Source: Dreissena polymorpha
Taxonomy: Eukaryota > Mollusca > Bivalvia > Myida > Dreissenidae
Direction: 5' to 3'
Assembly: GCF_020536995.1 (NCBI RefSeq)
Contig: NC_068359.1
Span: 81,699,430 to 81,763,429, forward strand
DNA: 64,000 nt
The notes below the pieces were generated by a model. That model was not told where the DNA came from and ran no database searches. It was given only the letters and a program-made list of their open reading frames with translations. Below, in pieces: positions 9,989 to 21,479 of the stretch. The translations under genes and the position numbers were made by a program. Within the stretch, counting starts at the first letter, position 1; every line of letters begins with the position of its first letter.

Positions 9989-11149
9989 TGGTTCGATGGC
10001 TACATGTGAAGTGAAGCAAACATACATTAGTACAATCAGTATCAAATAAATCAAGGGAAGTAAATACTACATGGTAGATATATATAACATCAGCAAATGG
10101 ATCAAGAGTTAATCATCTTAATATCATGACAGATGAAGACTAGTTTTTGAAATTAAATATACATAATAGTCAATACATATATTAGACGTTACATAGAAAT
10201 TTATATCTTTTGCTGATATAAAAGTTTAGAAGACAAAAGCCATGAAAACAGTTTATTTTCTTAGAGGCATCCCTTTAAGCCTTGCGATCTAACTTGACCC
10301 CTAATATTCCAAGCCCCCTGAATTGCACATAATCAGGTATACTTTTTTCTACCGCCCGCAATCAACTATATACACGTATTTATAACCACTATGCTTAAAA
10401 GAAGTTTAATGAACAAAAAATAGGGTAAAAAAACAACAACACAGTTATCATGTTTTTCGGTCATATCTCGAATACCATACAACATTTCCTGATGAGTATT
10501 TCGAATTTCTGCCTTATACTATCTTTGTAATGAAATATATGGTTTATAAGTACGTTAATTGGCATTATAATACTTTTTGGTGGTATTTTTAAACTAATGT
10601 AACCGCAAATTCCTGTCTTGGACGACATCTTCGCTTTTTAGATTTTCCACAATGTAACACATTTTTACAAAAAAAACTAATAATTAAACAGGAAAATTAA
10701 TTGTGAATATGAATATATAACTTTAGAGTTAGCGAAAAGGGTCATAACATCTTCATGGGTTGTCCGGTTCAAAAAATATTTTTGCATATTGAAGAACAAA
10801 GTCAGACCTTTCCAAAGGTATCCGTAATGTTGGAGTCACGTGACCCTACTGAAGATTATTTTTAATTTACTTTTTCTGATTGTGCATGTCAAGAAGCACT
10901 GTGATTCCAGGAGACCCCTTAAAATCGAAATTTTCATTTCAAGCGATCATCTTTTGACCCCGATATTAGTTGTAGGATATGATGCCTCTGAACATTTGCG
11001 ACCCTCGGAGGGATTGAAACCGCCCACGCTCTAAAATTTATTACCTTGATGACCTTTACCCAACAGGTTAAAATCGGGCAGCTTTGGTGAGTGAATCCCA
11101 GACTTACATTCCTACCAAGTTTCATTAAAATCGGTCGTTTTTTCTGTCA
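9989..11149. other. Non-coding, one repeat-like patch
   Basis: AT-rich with no gene. The patch at about 10830-11149 (AAACCGCCCACGCTC, ACCAAGTTTCATTAAAATCGG) is less AT-rich and reads like a diverged Helentron-type body leading into the repeats at 11150. Confidence 0.4.
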
Positions 11150-11760
11150 GTAAAACGACCACATGTAGACTAATTGGACGACAACCGATTGGCATAGGTC
11201 ATTATACTTGTAGTTTCTATGTCAGGGTCAATAACGGCTTCATTGACATTATGTCCTGGAATACTTTGGGCATTGGACGAGGAAGAGTTAGTAAAGGTCA
11301 TAATGTATGTAAATATTTCTTAAGCTGCTAAGTTCTTAAGACTGTTGTGACATGAATACAGGACGACATGGACGGCAATCAGTTGATGTAGGTCACAATC
11401 TAGTTTTTATGTAAGGGTTCCCAATGGCTATAGTTACATAATTCAATGGGCGACAGCTAGTTGATATAGGTCGTGATCTAGTCTGGATGTCAATTTTCCT
11501 AAGAACCATGGTGACATGAGTACTAGACTTACTGGACGACAAGCAGTTGGCATAGGTCCTTATCTTTTCCGAAAGTCAATAATTGCCTAATGTTCCAAAG
11601 TCATAATAACATAATGTACTGGGCTATTTGGACCAAAACAGTTTTCGTACGTCATGATCTAGTCTTTGTCAAAATTCTAGAGGGCTGTAGCGACATAATA
11701 AGGTACTGGGCTGCTTGGACGACAACCCGTTAGGGAGGTCAGCAGTCATTGTTAAACTTA
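11150..11760. repeat. Diverged copies of the 86-bp satellite unit
   Basis: GGACGACAACCGATTGGCATAG, GGACGGCAATCAGTTGATGTAG and GGGCGACAGCTAGTTGATATAG recur at irregular ~80-100-bp spacing with the same 'TAGGTC..GATCTAGTCT..TGTCA' pattern as the array at 12813-13965. This is an older, decayed relative. Confidence 0.75.
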
Positions 11761-12211
11761 TAACACACTGAATTTACATAAAATGTATATGTTTATTGGT
11801 TTTCGTTATAAACCATCAGTACATGCGTTGGTCTACATGTACACTACCTTTGTTTAAATGATTTTTGTGTGTGTACTAATCAACAAATATAATTTATAAT
11901 TATAACAATGTTGTTTTGGTTCTAAATATAGTGCATCAGTACATTATCTGGGCTGATATAACCTATCCATTAATTCAGAGGACATGCTTCGGCCTACATA
12001 TTACACCACCGATACAGATATGGTCATTATTGGCAACGATAAGTCGATAAGCCAATATACATGCATCACTTTTTTAGTTAGTCAATTTGCCTACATGGAA
12101 CACACTAGCTTGATATTATGATAATATTCTGCATCGATCAGCCTATATAAGTACACTAGCTGGGATGCATATAACACACGGTGTTGGTTACTGTTGTCAA
12201 AATTATTCATG

Positions 12212-12273
<62 letters not shown>

Positions 12274-12445
12274 GATATGGTAAAATGGCACTTTGGTGAT
12301 ATAAACAAAGAAAAATACGTGTACACCGTTTATTAATTAATACTATTATTTCTTATTGCAAATCACACATAAGACGAGCTCCATTTTCTAGCATACAAAA
12401 TGGCATTTCAACCCACATGATTTTTCGCAAACCAATTTTGCACAA
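11761..12445. other. Spacer with a (TA)n microsatellite
   Basis: No gene. A pure TA repeat occupies about 12214-12272; the rest is unremarkable AT-rich DNA. Confidence 0.7.
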
Positions 12446-13998
12446 ACAAGAGGCCAAGAGTGCTCTGGGTTGCTCACCTGAATACCTTGCAATCTTAAAA
12501 TATAGTCTCACTGGCAGGCATCATTGACTACTAGGAAAATATTTTTTTTACATGTAGACCTTGTGGTTTAAGAGCAAACATATTTTTGAGCATAGGATTA
12601 ATAAATTGAACAATCTTGGTGGGGTCCACTGGATTATAGTTTATGCCATATATCTTTGCTGCAAGTCTTGTGGTTTCAGAGAAAAAAATATTTGAAATTT
12701 TTACTATATATAAATTATTAAAAAAACATTTTCCCCGTGAACAGGGTAAAATTTTGACCCCAGGTGCAAAATTTGCACATTCTTCAAAGAGGTCCACTTG
12801 ATCATATTCCATGGACGACAACCAGTTTCCGTAGGTCAAGAACTAGTCTCAACGTCAGGTTTACTAAGGGCTATAGAGACATAAGTAAAGGATAACTCAG
12901 ACGACAACCAGTTGCCGTAGGTCTTGATCTAGTCTCAACTTCAGGTGTACTAAAGGCTATAGTGACATAAGTAAAGGATTACTTGGACGACAACCAGTAG
13001 CCAAAGGTCATGATCTAGTCTTACGTCAGGTGTACAAAAGGCTATAGTGACATAAGTAAAGAATAACTAAGACGACAACCAGTAGCCATAGGTCATAATC
13101 TAGTCTCAACGTCAGGTTTACTAACGGCTATGCCATAAGTAAAGCATAACTCAGACGACAACCAGTTGCGGTAGTTCATGATCTAGTCTCAACGTCAGGT
13201 GTACAAAGGGCTATGACATAAGTAAAGGATAACTCAGATGACAACCAGTTGCCGTAGGTCATGATCTAGTCTCAACGTCAGTTGTACTAATGGCTATAGT
13301 GACATAAGTAAAGGATATTTGGACTACAACCAGTTGCCGTAGGTCATGATGTAGTCTTAACGTCAGGTGTACTCAAGGCTATCGTGACATAAGTAAAGGA
13401 TATCTTAGATGACAACCAGTTGCCGTAGGTCATGATCTAGTCTCAACGTCAGGTGTATTAAAGGCTATAGTGACATAAGAAAAGGATTACTTGGATGACA
13501 ACCAGTAGCTGTAGGTTTATATGATCTAGTCTCAATGTCAGGTGTACTAAAGGCTATAGTGACAAAGGTAAAGGATAACTCAGACGACAACCAGTTACCA
13601 TAGGTCATGATCTAGTCTTAACGTCAGGTGAACTAAGGGTTATAGCGACATAAGTTAAGGATTACTTAGAGGACAGCCAGTTGCCGTAGGTCATGATCTA
13701 GTCTCAACGTCAGGTGTACTAGTGCTATAATGACATAAGTAAAGGATTACTAAGTTGACAACCAGTTGCAATAGGTCATGATCTAGTCTCAACGTCAGGT
13801 GTCCTAAGGGCTATAGTGACATAAGTAAAGGATAACTCAGACGACAACCAGTTGACATAGGTCATGATCTAGTCTCAACGTCAGGTGTACTAAGGGCTAT
13901 AGTGAAATAAGAAAAGGATAACTTAGATGACAACCAGTTGCTGTAGGTCATGATCTAGTCTCTACCTCTACGATCAAGAGTGCTCAGGTGAGCTAAAA
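12446..13998 (+). mobile_element. Helentron-like non-autonomous element (HINE type) with internal satellite
   Basis: The left end reads AACAAGAGGCCAAGAGTGCT and then GCTCACCTGA. The right end reads TCAGGTGAGCTAAAA, giving a subterminal inverted repeat of ~10 bp and a terminal GCTC-AGGT-GAGC hairpin followed by TAAAA. Subterminal inverted repeats, a 3' hairpin and internal tandem repeats are known features of Helentron-derived non-autonomous elements, which are abundant in bivalves. No protein is encoded. Confidence 0.65.
12813..13965. repeat. 86-bp satellite array, about 13 copies
   Basis: Units start GACGACAACCAGTTGCCGTA and continue with GGTCATGATCTAGTCTCAAC and AGTGACATAAGTAAAGGATA. Spacing measured between adjacent units is 86 bp, and the array holds roughly 13 copies with point differences. 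It forms the core of the Helentron-like element. Confidence 0.95.
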
Positions 13999-14686
13999 TA
14001 GTTATTTTGAATTTGATTAAAATAAAAAATTATATAAAATCAACACAGTCTTTTCATATCAAAATGTTCATTACTGATTTGAAAATGAGCTAACATATTG
14101 TTAACAATTTCCCCCAAAAATATTAACCTCAACACATAAATGAAGATTGGCAGTGGAATTAAACACAATTATCAATAGATGCAAAAAAAATATTCATATG
14201 ATGTACATTTTACAATTTATTTTTAATGTGTAACTTTGTTATAGACTGTCATTTAATGTTTAGTAGGCCACTTTTATCCGAACGTTAAAAGTCTATTAAA
14301 CAGAAGACCTGTTCAGATAAAATTTTACTTTAGACTTAATACTTCATTGACAGTGTTCGAGTTTGTATGACACATTAATAAATAATGAAATGAATAGAAA
14401 TCCTCCCTTTTACACCTTTATCTAGACTACTTATTTGCAAAGGAAACAACAGATTGTCCTAAGCAGAGGCAATGATATAAATATAAACGAAACATAAAAG
14501 AAATTAAAGCAAATTAATTAAAAAATACATGTGTAAAAAGAAATGCTCGACATTATGCATTAATCTAGACTACCTTTCCGAAACGGAACAAAAGTTTCAA
14601 TAATGTTAATATAAAAGCGAATATTACACAAATCACAATGCTTGATTTATAAACACAATTATAAAACGAAAAAACAATCAATAAAC
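13999..14686. other. AT-rich spacer
   Basis: No gene or repeat recognised on either strand. Confidence 0.6.
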
Positions 14687-15412
14687 AAGAGGGCCATGGT
14701 GGTCCTATATGGCTCAACTGACCAATGATTTTTCTACAGACTGGAACTATTTTGCAATTAACAGAAGTACCATCAGAACACGAGTCAAGCCAAAAAGCTG
14801 ATCTCAAGGCATAGTGACTTTGGAGAAATTTTTTCAAGGTATCCTTATTCAAAACCCCCAGAAAGTGACCAGTTTTGACCTGAAGTTTTTATCAAATGTT
14901 AAAAATCTGGCCATGCTCTTTAAGACGACATGTTATTTTGCTATTTAAGTCTAAAAATAAACGATGTGTTTGTCAGAAACACAATGCCGCCTACAGCGCC
15001 ACTTTGGACCTTTGACCTTGAAGGATGACCTTGACCTTTCACCACTCAAAATGTGAAGCTCTATGAGATGCACATGCATGCCAAATATCAAGTTGCTATC
15101 TTCAAGATTGCAAAAGTTATTGCAAAACTTAAACCAAGTATGGAAAGTTTGGTCCTTAGCCGGAGAAGATTTTAACCTATTTTGTAGACGACCGCTATTT
15201 TAGAAAATTTGACCACAGGGGTATAAATTGAAAAATCTTGGTATAGGTACACTGGACCATGTTCTATATCTAATATGCAGAAAGGCTCGAGAGATCACAG
15301 AACATTTCTTAATTTTCCTTTACAGGATCCAGAAAAGTGTGACAGTATGACACACAGAGCGCAAACCATAGGTCCCCTCAGGTTTCACTAGAAGGGGACT
15401 AATAAAACAAGT
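14687..15412 (+). mobile_element. Helentron-like non-autonomous element
   Basis: Starts AACAAGAGGGCCATGGTGGT and ends with the hairpin GTCCCCTCAGG...AAGGGGACTAATAAAA. A segment at about 14955-15120 (TTTGTCAGAAACACAATGCC, GACCTTGAAGGATGACCTTG) is the same body type, in opposite orientation, as the element at 46764-47821, so this is a mosaic or nested copy. Confidence 0.6.
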
Positions 15413-16826
15413 CATTTTTGAAGACATCAAAATGTTCTTAAACGTACACATTTATACATACTTACACATCACTAAAAAAACAACATAGGTTCACTAAGAA
15501 AACAGCATATTTTAACAAGCATAAGGACATAAGGACATCTATAATTATGCCAAAGATCTTTAAATTTCTGGGTGGGTTCCCAGCTTTTTGTATGAACAAA
15601 ATTCCCTGACTTTTCCTCTGAAGGAAATTAAAAATTCCAGGATCATTATTTCAACCTATTTCTTGTTTTAGACACCCTCAATTAATAGCAGTTGAAGACA
15701 CTTACATGAATTATATTTATGTAATTTTGAAGCAATGGCCTCCCATCTCCCCTCACAGGAATCCTTTCCTCGCCTTAACATTTATTTTCATTTAATGTTT
15801 GTTTTGCAACAATAATTGGAACATATTGTTACCGGTAAGTAATTAAACATTTTCAAACAGTAACAGATCATAAGTTCTAAGAGAATGTTAATAAAGTATT
15901 ACATGTAACTTATCATAATGATGTTTGAACAGTACCTCGAACATCAGTATTACAAGATTCAATGTAATTCAAACTCAGAAAGTTCCGAGACCTTTTGCAG
16001 AGAAGCAGATAGCTTACTAATGCTCCTAGACCCTTTGCAGAGAAGCAGATAGCTTACTAACAACACATTTCTGCTTCTTAATGTTGTCTTCCACTTCATT
16101 GGCTTTCTGCCTCAAGACACAAGTCGGAAAAGTCTGACGAAACAAAATTCCCTGATTTTTCCCTGATTTCCGAAACATTTCCCCTATTCCCTGACTTTTC
16201 CCTGACTGGAAAAAGTAAAAGTCTTTTTACAGGTTTTCACTGATTTCCACCTTAATCCTTTGACTCATGTTTTAAAATTGTTCTTAGTGTTGGATAGTTA
16301 CATGAAAGTCCTTCATTTGTAGGTTAACCTGCACGTATAAAATTGACTTGCGACAGCAAATTCACGCCAATATTTTGCTTTGGGTTGTTCTTGGCCATAT
16401 TATGCGAGATCAGCGTAGAAACAAACAATGCCTGTTGCAACACAAGGCTAAAATTAAAATGCATGTCTGTCGCAAACAATACAGGATATTAATTGATTGA
16501 CTTTTGAAATATTAGTTTTCTGTATCAGATGGTCAAAAACAAATGTAAGCAATAACACAGTAGAGGTATTCAACACAAACATTCAAGCCCAACTTGTTGT
16601 CTGGAGTTCCTTCCCCTTTCACTACGTAACTTCTTTTTCCGAAGTAAAAGAAGCAGGGTACCAGAATAGCCCCACTTGTTTTTTTTTTTTCTTAATGGTC
16701 AGAAGCCTTTTTTTAATAGATCTTTCTGTACTTTTACATTCAAAATCAACATTTTCATAGGATGTGTTCAATGACAATGAAACCCACATTGCAATGGCCA
16801 CCTTCTCCAGAACATGCAGCAGATAA
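15413..16826. other. Non-coding, with short duplications
   Basis: No gene seen. A 40-bp direct duplication (GCAGAGAAGCAGATAGCTTA) occupies 15981-16060, and ATTCCCTGA-type motifs recur near 15600 and 16150-16200. This is downstream of the C48 gene on its strand; an ATTAAA near 16718 could serve as its poly(A) signal. Confidence 0.45.
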
Positions 16827-16838
16827 TTAAGAAGCATC
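16827..16838 (-). CDS. C48 protease terminal micro-coding exon
   Basis: After a very strong acceptor (GTTTTTTTTCAG) only DAS and a TAA remain in frame. The call depends on the acceptor quality and on the donor at 17434; read-through of the preceding exon is the alternative. Confidence 0.45.
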   Translation of the reverse strand, partial: DAS

Positions 16839-19800
16839 CTGAAAAAAAACATTAACATATTAACAAGCAAATTGGAACAATGAACATACCAAGCAAAATA
16901 TAATACATAATTATTTTAAATTTTAAGGAAATTTAATACCTTTGATTCTTTTAACCTGCTTGTGGCGGACAAAATTCCGTAATTTCAATAAATTAAGGGT
17001 GGAGGTATTCACCAAACATTTCTTAGACTTAAGTCTAAGAATATTCAAAAATTCTTCAATTTAGAATATTCAAAAATTTCTTTAATTTTGAGTCAAACTC
17101 TGCAGTAAACATCTCTATCTATATTATTCTTCATATAGAACATTTTCTTGATGACATAATCACCAGTGGAGGCCTGAATATATTCAAACACTGAACACAT
17201 TTTTCTTGGTTCCAAGTCTATTCTCTATTCTTAAGTCTAAGAATGGGTTGGTGAATACGGGCCCAGCAGGTCAATTTACAACAAAGATATAGACCCAACA
17301 CACACTTGTGGACAGGTGTACAGATCGACAAACGTTAATAAGCTGTTTGCCTCCCTTCGGGGTATAAAAAGAATACAAGAAGATCATCATCAGATGTCTT
17401 TTGAAACATTATGATATAACAGTAAAGAACTTACATGCACACTTGCATGGCTTTTCAACATGGATGGATGCACCTCTGCACACTTGATTATTTTTTTCCC
17501 TTTCTGTTGTCGGAAAAGCTTGAGATTTTCACTTGGAAGAAACAATTTCTTTCCACTGATGTAATTTTCTGCAAACTGCATTAACATGGAATTGTATGTA
17601 CATGTATGATAGAAATTAGGTATAAATACTGGAATTAGGGTCCAATAACTAGACAGCAGACTCCAAAACTCTTCTCTGTGACAATAACTCCTTTTTTTTC
17701 TTTCCAAAAGGTAATGCTAAAAATGGTCATAGATTTTCAGGTAGGTGTTGTTCAGAAGTGTGGTAATGTGTTTTCAATTATGATAGCACAACAAGAGCAC
17801 CGCCTTGCGGGTGCAAACCGCTCGGCTATTTTTCATTTTAATGGTGAAGGGACCTATCTCAATACTTCAATCAAAAAGGGTGAAGGGTGAACAGAGAAAA
17901 AAATGTAGAGCATTACATTGTGAGTGAAGACTAATCACTCATCTGTTTAACTATTATTTGTTATAAAAATTAGCTATATTCTATGTATGTCAAAACATAA
18001 AGACACAAGCATGATATCAATATGAGTAAATTTTACAGTTTCCTCTTGTATTTCGAGAAGTTTCACACCTCACATTGTGTTCTGTAAATGGCTTTTTTTT
18101 TGGGGGGGGGGGTGGGTTGGTGGTGGAGAGGAGGTATAGTGTGAAGCTGGTCATTTTTAGCTGATCTTTGAAAAATAAATGAATTTTTTACGGGGGGGGG
18201 GGATCTTGGGGGGGGGGGTTCTGGGGGGGAGTCCATTGTGGTATGACCTTGAGAGTCAATGTCATTCAAAGGTAAAGGTCAAAATCAACTTGCCAGGTAC
18301 AGTACCCTCATGATAATTTGACTGCTAAAGCCTTGATACTTTAGAAGTAAAGTGGATCTAAACACAAAATTTAACCAAATATTGAAAGTTACTAAGCCAT
18401 TAAAGGGTCATAATTCTGTCACAATGCAACCAGAGTTATACCACTTGTCCTGTGCAGTCCCCTTATGATAGGTAACGAGTGTTCTGAATCTGAAAGCACT
18501 TGCTATGATTCTTAAGGAGTAAATTGGACCAAAACACAAAACTTACACACATTTTCAATTTCTCAGTGTTAAAGTGGCCATAATTCTGTCAAAATGCCAG
18601 TCAGAGTTACAAAATTTTGCCTGCACAGTCCCTTTATGATAGTAAGTAAGTGTTGCAAGTATGAAAGCAATCGCTTTGATACTTTAAGAATAAAGTGGAC
18701 CTAAACACAAAACTTAGCCCAAATTTGCAGTGTTCGAAGTATAAAAAGGGAACATAATTCTGTCAAAATACCAGCCAGAGTTATCTAACTTTGCATGCCT
18801 AGTTCCCTCATGATAGTAAGTAAGTGTAGCAAGTTTGAATGCAATAGCTTTGATAATTTATGAGAAAAGTTTACCTAAACACAAAACTTAACCGTACGCA
18901 GACGCTCAGGTGATGACATAAGCTCATAATTTTCTTTAACAAAAATAGATGAGCTTAAAACGGGTTAGAGTGAATGAAATAGTGTTAATCAGTGTTAAAC
19001 AGGCTAAGTAAGGACAGCAGTTAAAGCTTAAAACAATGTGTATATTTTAATAACTTTTAATTCAAATTCCTTTTTCTTTACCATTAAAGTAAACACTCCA
19101 CAAGATGTGTTGTCAACCTGCGTTGTATGCTCTTTGGTTGTTATACGCCAGCCTGAAGGTGGCTCAATGTCTGTGCCATTAGCATGACGCATTTGAAGGA
19201 ACTGACTAAAATGCAAAACAGTATAAAACTTACGACACAAACATCATTATATATGTGATCAGAACTTATAGCAAAATTTAAAAACTAACTCGTAATAAGA
19301 ATGTAAAAAAAAATCTAAATACAATGAACATGCAACTTGTGTGTTGTTATTGTTTGCTTTAAACAATTGCCAAAATGTTAATCTACAGCATAACAACATT
19401 TTTATATTAAAGTCACTAAAGAGCACATTCAATAAATAATTTTTAAAACACATGTTGTAACAGGTTTACCGTTATTGAATTGCTGCTATTTTTAAATGAT
19501 TAATACGTTTTATCAAGTAAAGGAATATTACTAACTTCCAAAAATGTAAGTATCGTTCTTGCTTTTCTTTCAGCTCTTCGATTGAATTTATGTAAATAAG
19601 TTCCTTCTCTTTTGGCAAAATTATCTAAAACAAATACAAACTTAACAAATACAACTAAATATGTATAAGGATTTACTTTAAACTCTTAAGATGTTTTGAC
19701 CACAAGAAATACCGTTAAAATGTATTTTGACCAATACAATTCTATTGGAGATTACATTTATACAGTTGTCTAATACTGTTTTGCTTTCATACCATCAAGA

Positions 19801-20486
19801 CCCAGTGGTAACCTTCATTTATGGTTGCAAGGCAGCACTTGTACCTGAAGATTTTACACTGAAAAAAGAAGAAATTCAAATTGTGCGAGGTGGCTCATCA
19901 TTTAACCAAATGCCTTGGCAACAGTTAATAATGGTGTAATATTATGTTTGTAAAGGCAATTTCTATTAAAAATAAAAAACAAAGAATTTTTCGCTCTAAA
20001 ATTGACTAATAATGGCCAACAAAATTTAGTGTTGGCACAAAAATAGGGTTGGTTGGGTTAGAAAATGCATGAAGAGCAATCTGTATGATATATTTTTTTG
20101 TTTTCACAATAAATTTAGCAATTTATATTTGGTAAAAAACTAAATGTTACATATTCAGTTGTGATATCGAGCACAAATTCCGGAAATTAATAGCATCCCT
20201 TCATCACTTAGTGATTATGTGGTCTAAAATTAATGACCTCAAACTTAAAGACATGATGGTGATTGAAGTTATGATAAAAATGCAAACATGTCTGTTTGTT
20301 AATTATTATTTTATTTACTTTCATCTGAAAAGCTTCATATAACAAGTTTGCGTAAGTTATAAATACCTTCAACACATTTAATGCCTTTTCAGGTCTGCCT
20401 TCAAAAATGTCCCTTCCATTGACAGAGTCAATGTATAATAGTTCATCTCGACCTTTTAGCAACAATGCCATGTATGCATCAATGAT
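16827..20486 (-). CDS. Ulp1/SENP-type C48 cysteine protease gene, 5' end not found
   Basis: Six minus-strand exons (20486-20367, 19858-19793, 19624-19536, 19205-19082, 17575-17435, 16838-16827) have GT-AG borders and matching phases, giving 183 codons ending in TAA at 16827-16829. The order of motifs matches the C48 peptidase fold: IIDAYMALL (entry of the domain), NEGYHWVLM (catalytic His of the HW motif), ELIYINS (position of the acidic residue, here Asn), then TTQVDNTSCGVFTLM with the oxyanion Gln and catalytic Cys, and FAENYISGKKL behind it. Such enzymes cleave SUMO or similar modifiers, and relatives are also carried by some DNA transposons. No stop or shift interrupts the exons. The N-terminal exons lie upstream and were not identified. 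Host gene, domesticated gene or transposon gene cannot be settled here. Confidence 0.75.
16997..17264. mobile_element. MITE in the C48 gene intron
   Basis: Inverted ends: GTATTCACCAAACATTTCTT with TTAGACTTAAGTCTAAGA on the left, and TCTTAAGTCTAAGAATGGGT with TGGTGAATACGGGCCC on the right. No coding capacity. Superfamily not assigned. Confidence 0.65.
17435..17575 (-). CDS. C48 protease exon: post-catalytic helix
   Basis: 47 codons, phase 0/0. FAENYISGKKLFLPSEN follows naturally after CGVFTLM. The donor CAT|GTAAGT is strong, but if it is not used the frame runs on for 14 codons to a stop at 17390-17392, an alternative C-terminus. Confidence 0.75.
17791..18960 (+). mobile_element. Helentron-like element with ~173-bp tandem units
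   Basis: Begins AACAAGAGCACCGCCTTGCG and ends with a GCTCAT...ATGAGC hairpin followed by TTAAAA. The body has about four diverged units of ~173 bp (landmark AGTAAGTAAGTGT at 18641 and 18814) built on CATAATTCTGTCAAAATGCC. Poly(G) runs lie at about 18096-18235. It sits in the intron between the catalytic-Cys exon and the next exon of the C48 gene. Confidence 0.7.
19082..19205 (-). CDS. C48 protease exon: oxyanion Gln and catalytic Cys
   Basis: 124 bp, phase 2 in and 0 out; acceptor TGTTTTGCATTTTAG, donor ATG|GTAAAG. TTQVDNTSCGVFTLM is the diagnostic Q-x5-6-CGVF block of C48 peptidases. Confidence 0.85.
19536..19624 (-). CDS. C48 protease exon: acidic-residue position
   Basis: 89 bp, phase 0 in and 2 out; acceptor TTTGTTTTAG, donor AA|GTTAGT. 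KELIYINSIEE aligns with the usual 'YxDS' segment; Asn replaces Asp at the third triad position, which could lower or alter activity. Confidence 0.75.
19793..19858 (-). CDS. C48 protease exon: catalytic His
   Basis: 22 codons, phase 0/0; acceptor CTTTTTTCAG, donor ATG|GTATGA. ATINEGYHWVLM carries the HW motif whose His is the catalytic base in the Ulp1 family. Confidence 0.8.
20367..20486 (-). CDS. C48 protease exon: start of catalytic domain
   Basis: 40 codons in phase 0 at both ends; acceptor TTTTCTTTCAG, donor AAG|GTATTT. Contains IIDAYMALLLKGRDELLYID, the 'dwelling' of the Ulp1 domain entry helix. The exon before it must also end in phase 0. Confidence 0.75.
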
Positions 20487-20547
20487 CTGAAAGAAAATTT
20501 GTCCATATAAAAATATAATAATTAGCAGCACTATTTAATTAAAAAAA

Positions 20548-20720
20548 CAAGAGCTTCGATTATCAGAGGTTGTAGGAACAGAGATACCAGCTTACACTTA
20601 ACAAGAAACCGTTGGAGACGGGTGATGCTCCCCAAAGTTTTTTTTTGTCACAATATTGCTAGAAGTGGCAATTTTACCAGACTGTGTCAACTATGGTTGA
20701 CAGCGGTCAATTAAAGACAT
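20548..20720 (+). repeat. Two nested Helentron-like 5' ends
   Basis: AACAAGAGCTTCGATTATCA at 20548 and AACAAGAAACCGTTGGAGAC near 20598 look like two left ends of the same class. The right ends were not identified. Confidence 0.45.
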
Positions 20721-21054
20721 AGAAAGATATGATGAACTATTCAATTGTTATCGATCAGTGTACTTTCATTGACAGGTACAAGTATAGTGAAAAAAATGGT
20801 ACATGTAACTGAAACAGAAAATGATGTTTTGTAAAGATAAAACATTAATTATTTAAATATTTTATAAGTTTCATGCTATATTTCGATATTGACGTGATTT
20901 GTGGTTTTATAGAAAATGTTTTTATTTATTCATGTTCAAATAAGAAACAAGCAACTACAAATACAGCATAAAAACAATGGTCGCTCATCACGTGAATAAA
21001 AAAAAAATCTGACCTACCTTCTCTATTTTTTTGGGCATGTCACAGGAAACAGAC

Positions 21055-21475
21055 ATATTTTTTATTTTTGCCTTAGTCCAGAGTATCTTGAAAATGTTTG
21101 AAGCATGGCTCGCGCACAATTAAGGGATGATTCTGATCCGGTAAGAAGTAGAGATACATCATCAGCGAATTGAGATCTGTTATATTCCATGTTTTTGATA
21201 ATTAAATATTTTATTTCACAACTTTCCCTTATTTAAATACAACAGTATTGCTGCATATATAATTATGTATTAAAGCGCTAATTGAACCTCCTTGCCCCTC
21301 CTTTGACAGAAAGTGTTTGAAAAAAACATTTTGTTGTATGAAGGACATAGTATTATGCAAGAACATGGATATTCATTTTTGAAAAATAAATGGTCCGAAA
21401 AGAACCAGACCAATGTCTTCTTCAATAAACTATAACGGAAAAGTATCGAACGTTTTTTCGAAATCAATTGTCATA
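21055..21475 (-). pseudogene. Decayed LINE reverse-transcriptase fragment (L1/Tx1-like)
   Basis: Minus-strand frames show IDFEKTFDT, a GQGGSISALI block and FADDVSLLLTGSESSLNCA followed by FSRYSGLRQK, all RT landmarks, in more than one frame with several stops between them. It is unrelated to the LINE at 61-2480. It lies just upstream of the C48 exons. Confidence 0.7.
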
Positions 21476-21479
21476 ATCA

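Noticed and set aside
12091-12291. Ile-Tyr repeat protein
   Set aside because: Translation of a TA microsatellite; the same holds for 49424-49615.
21018-21086. 23-codon phase-0 exon upstream of the C48 gene (ends KKIEK, donor GTAGGT)
   Set aside because: Its first half lies within the LINE reverse-transcriptase fragment (FSRYSGLRQK in another frame) and the acceptor is weak, so it was left out of the gene.
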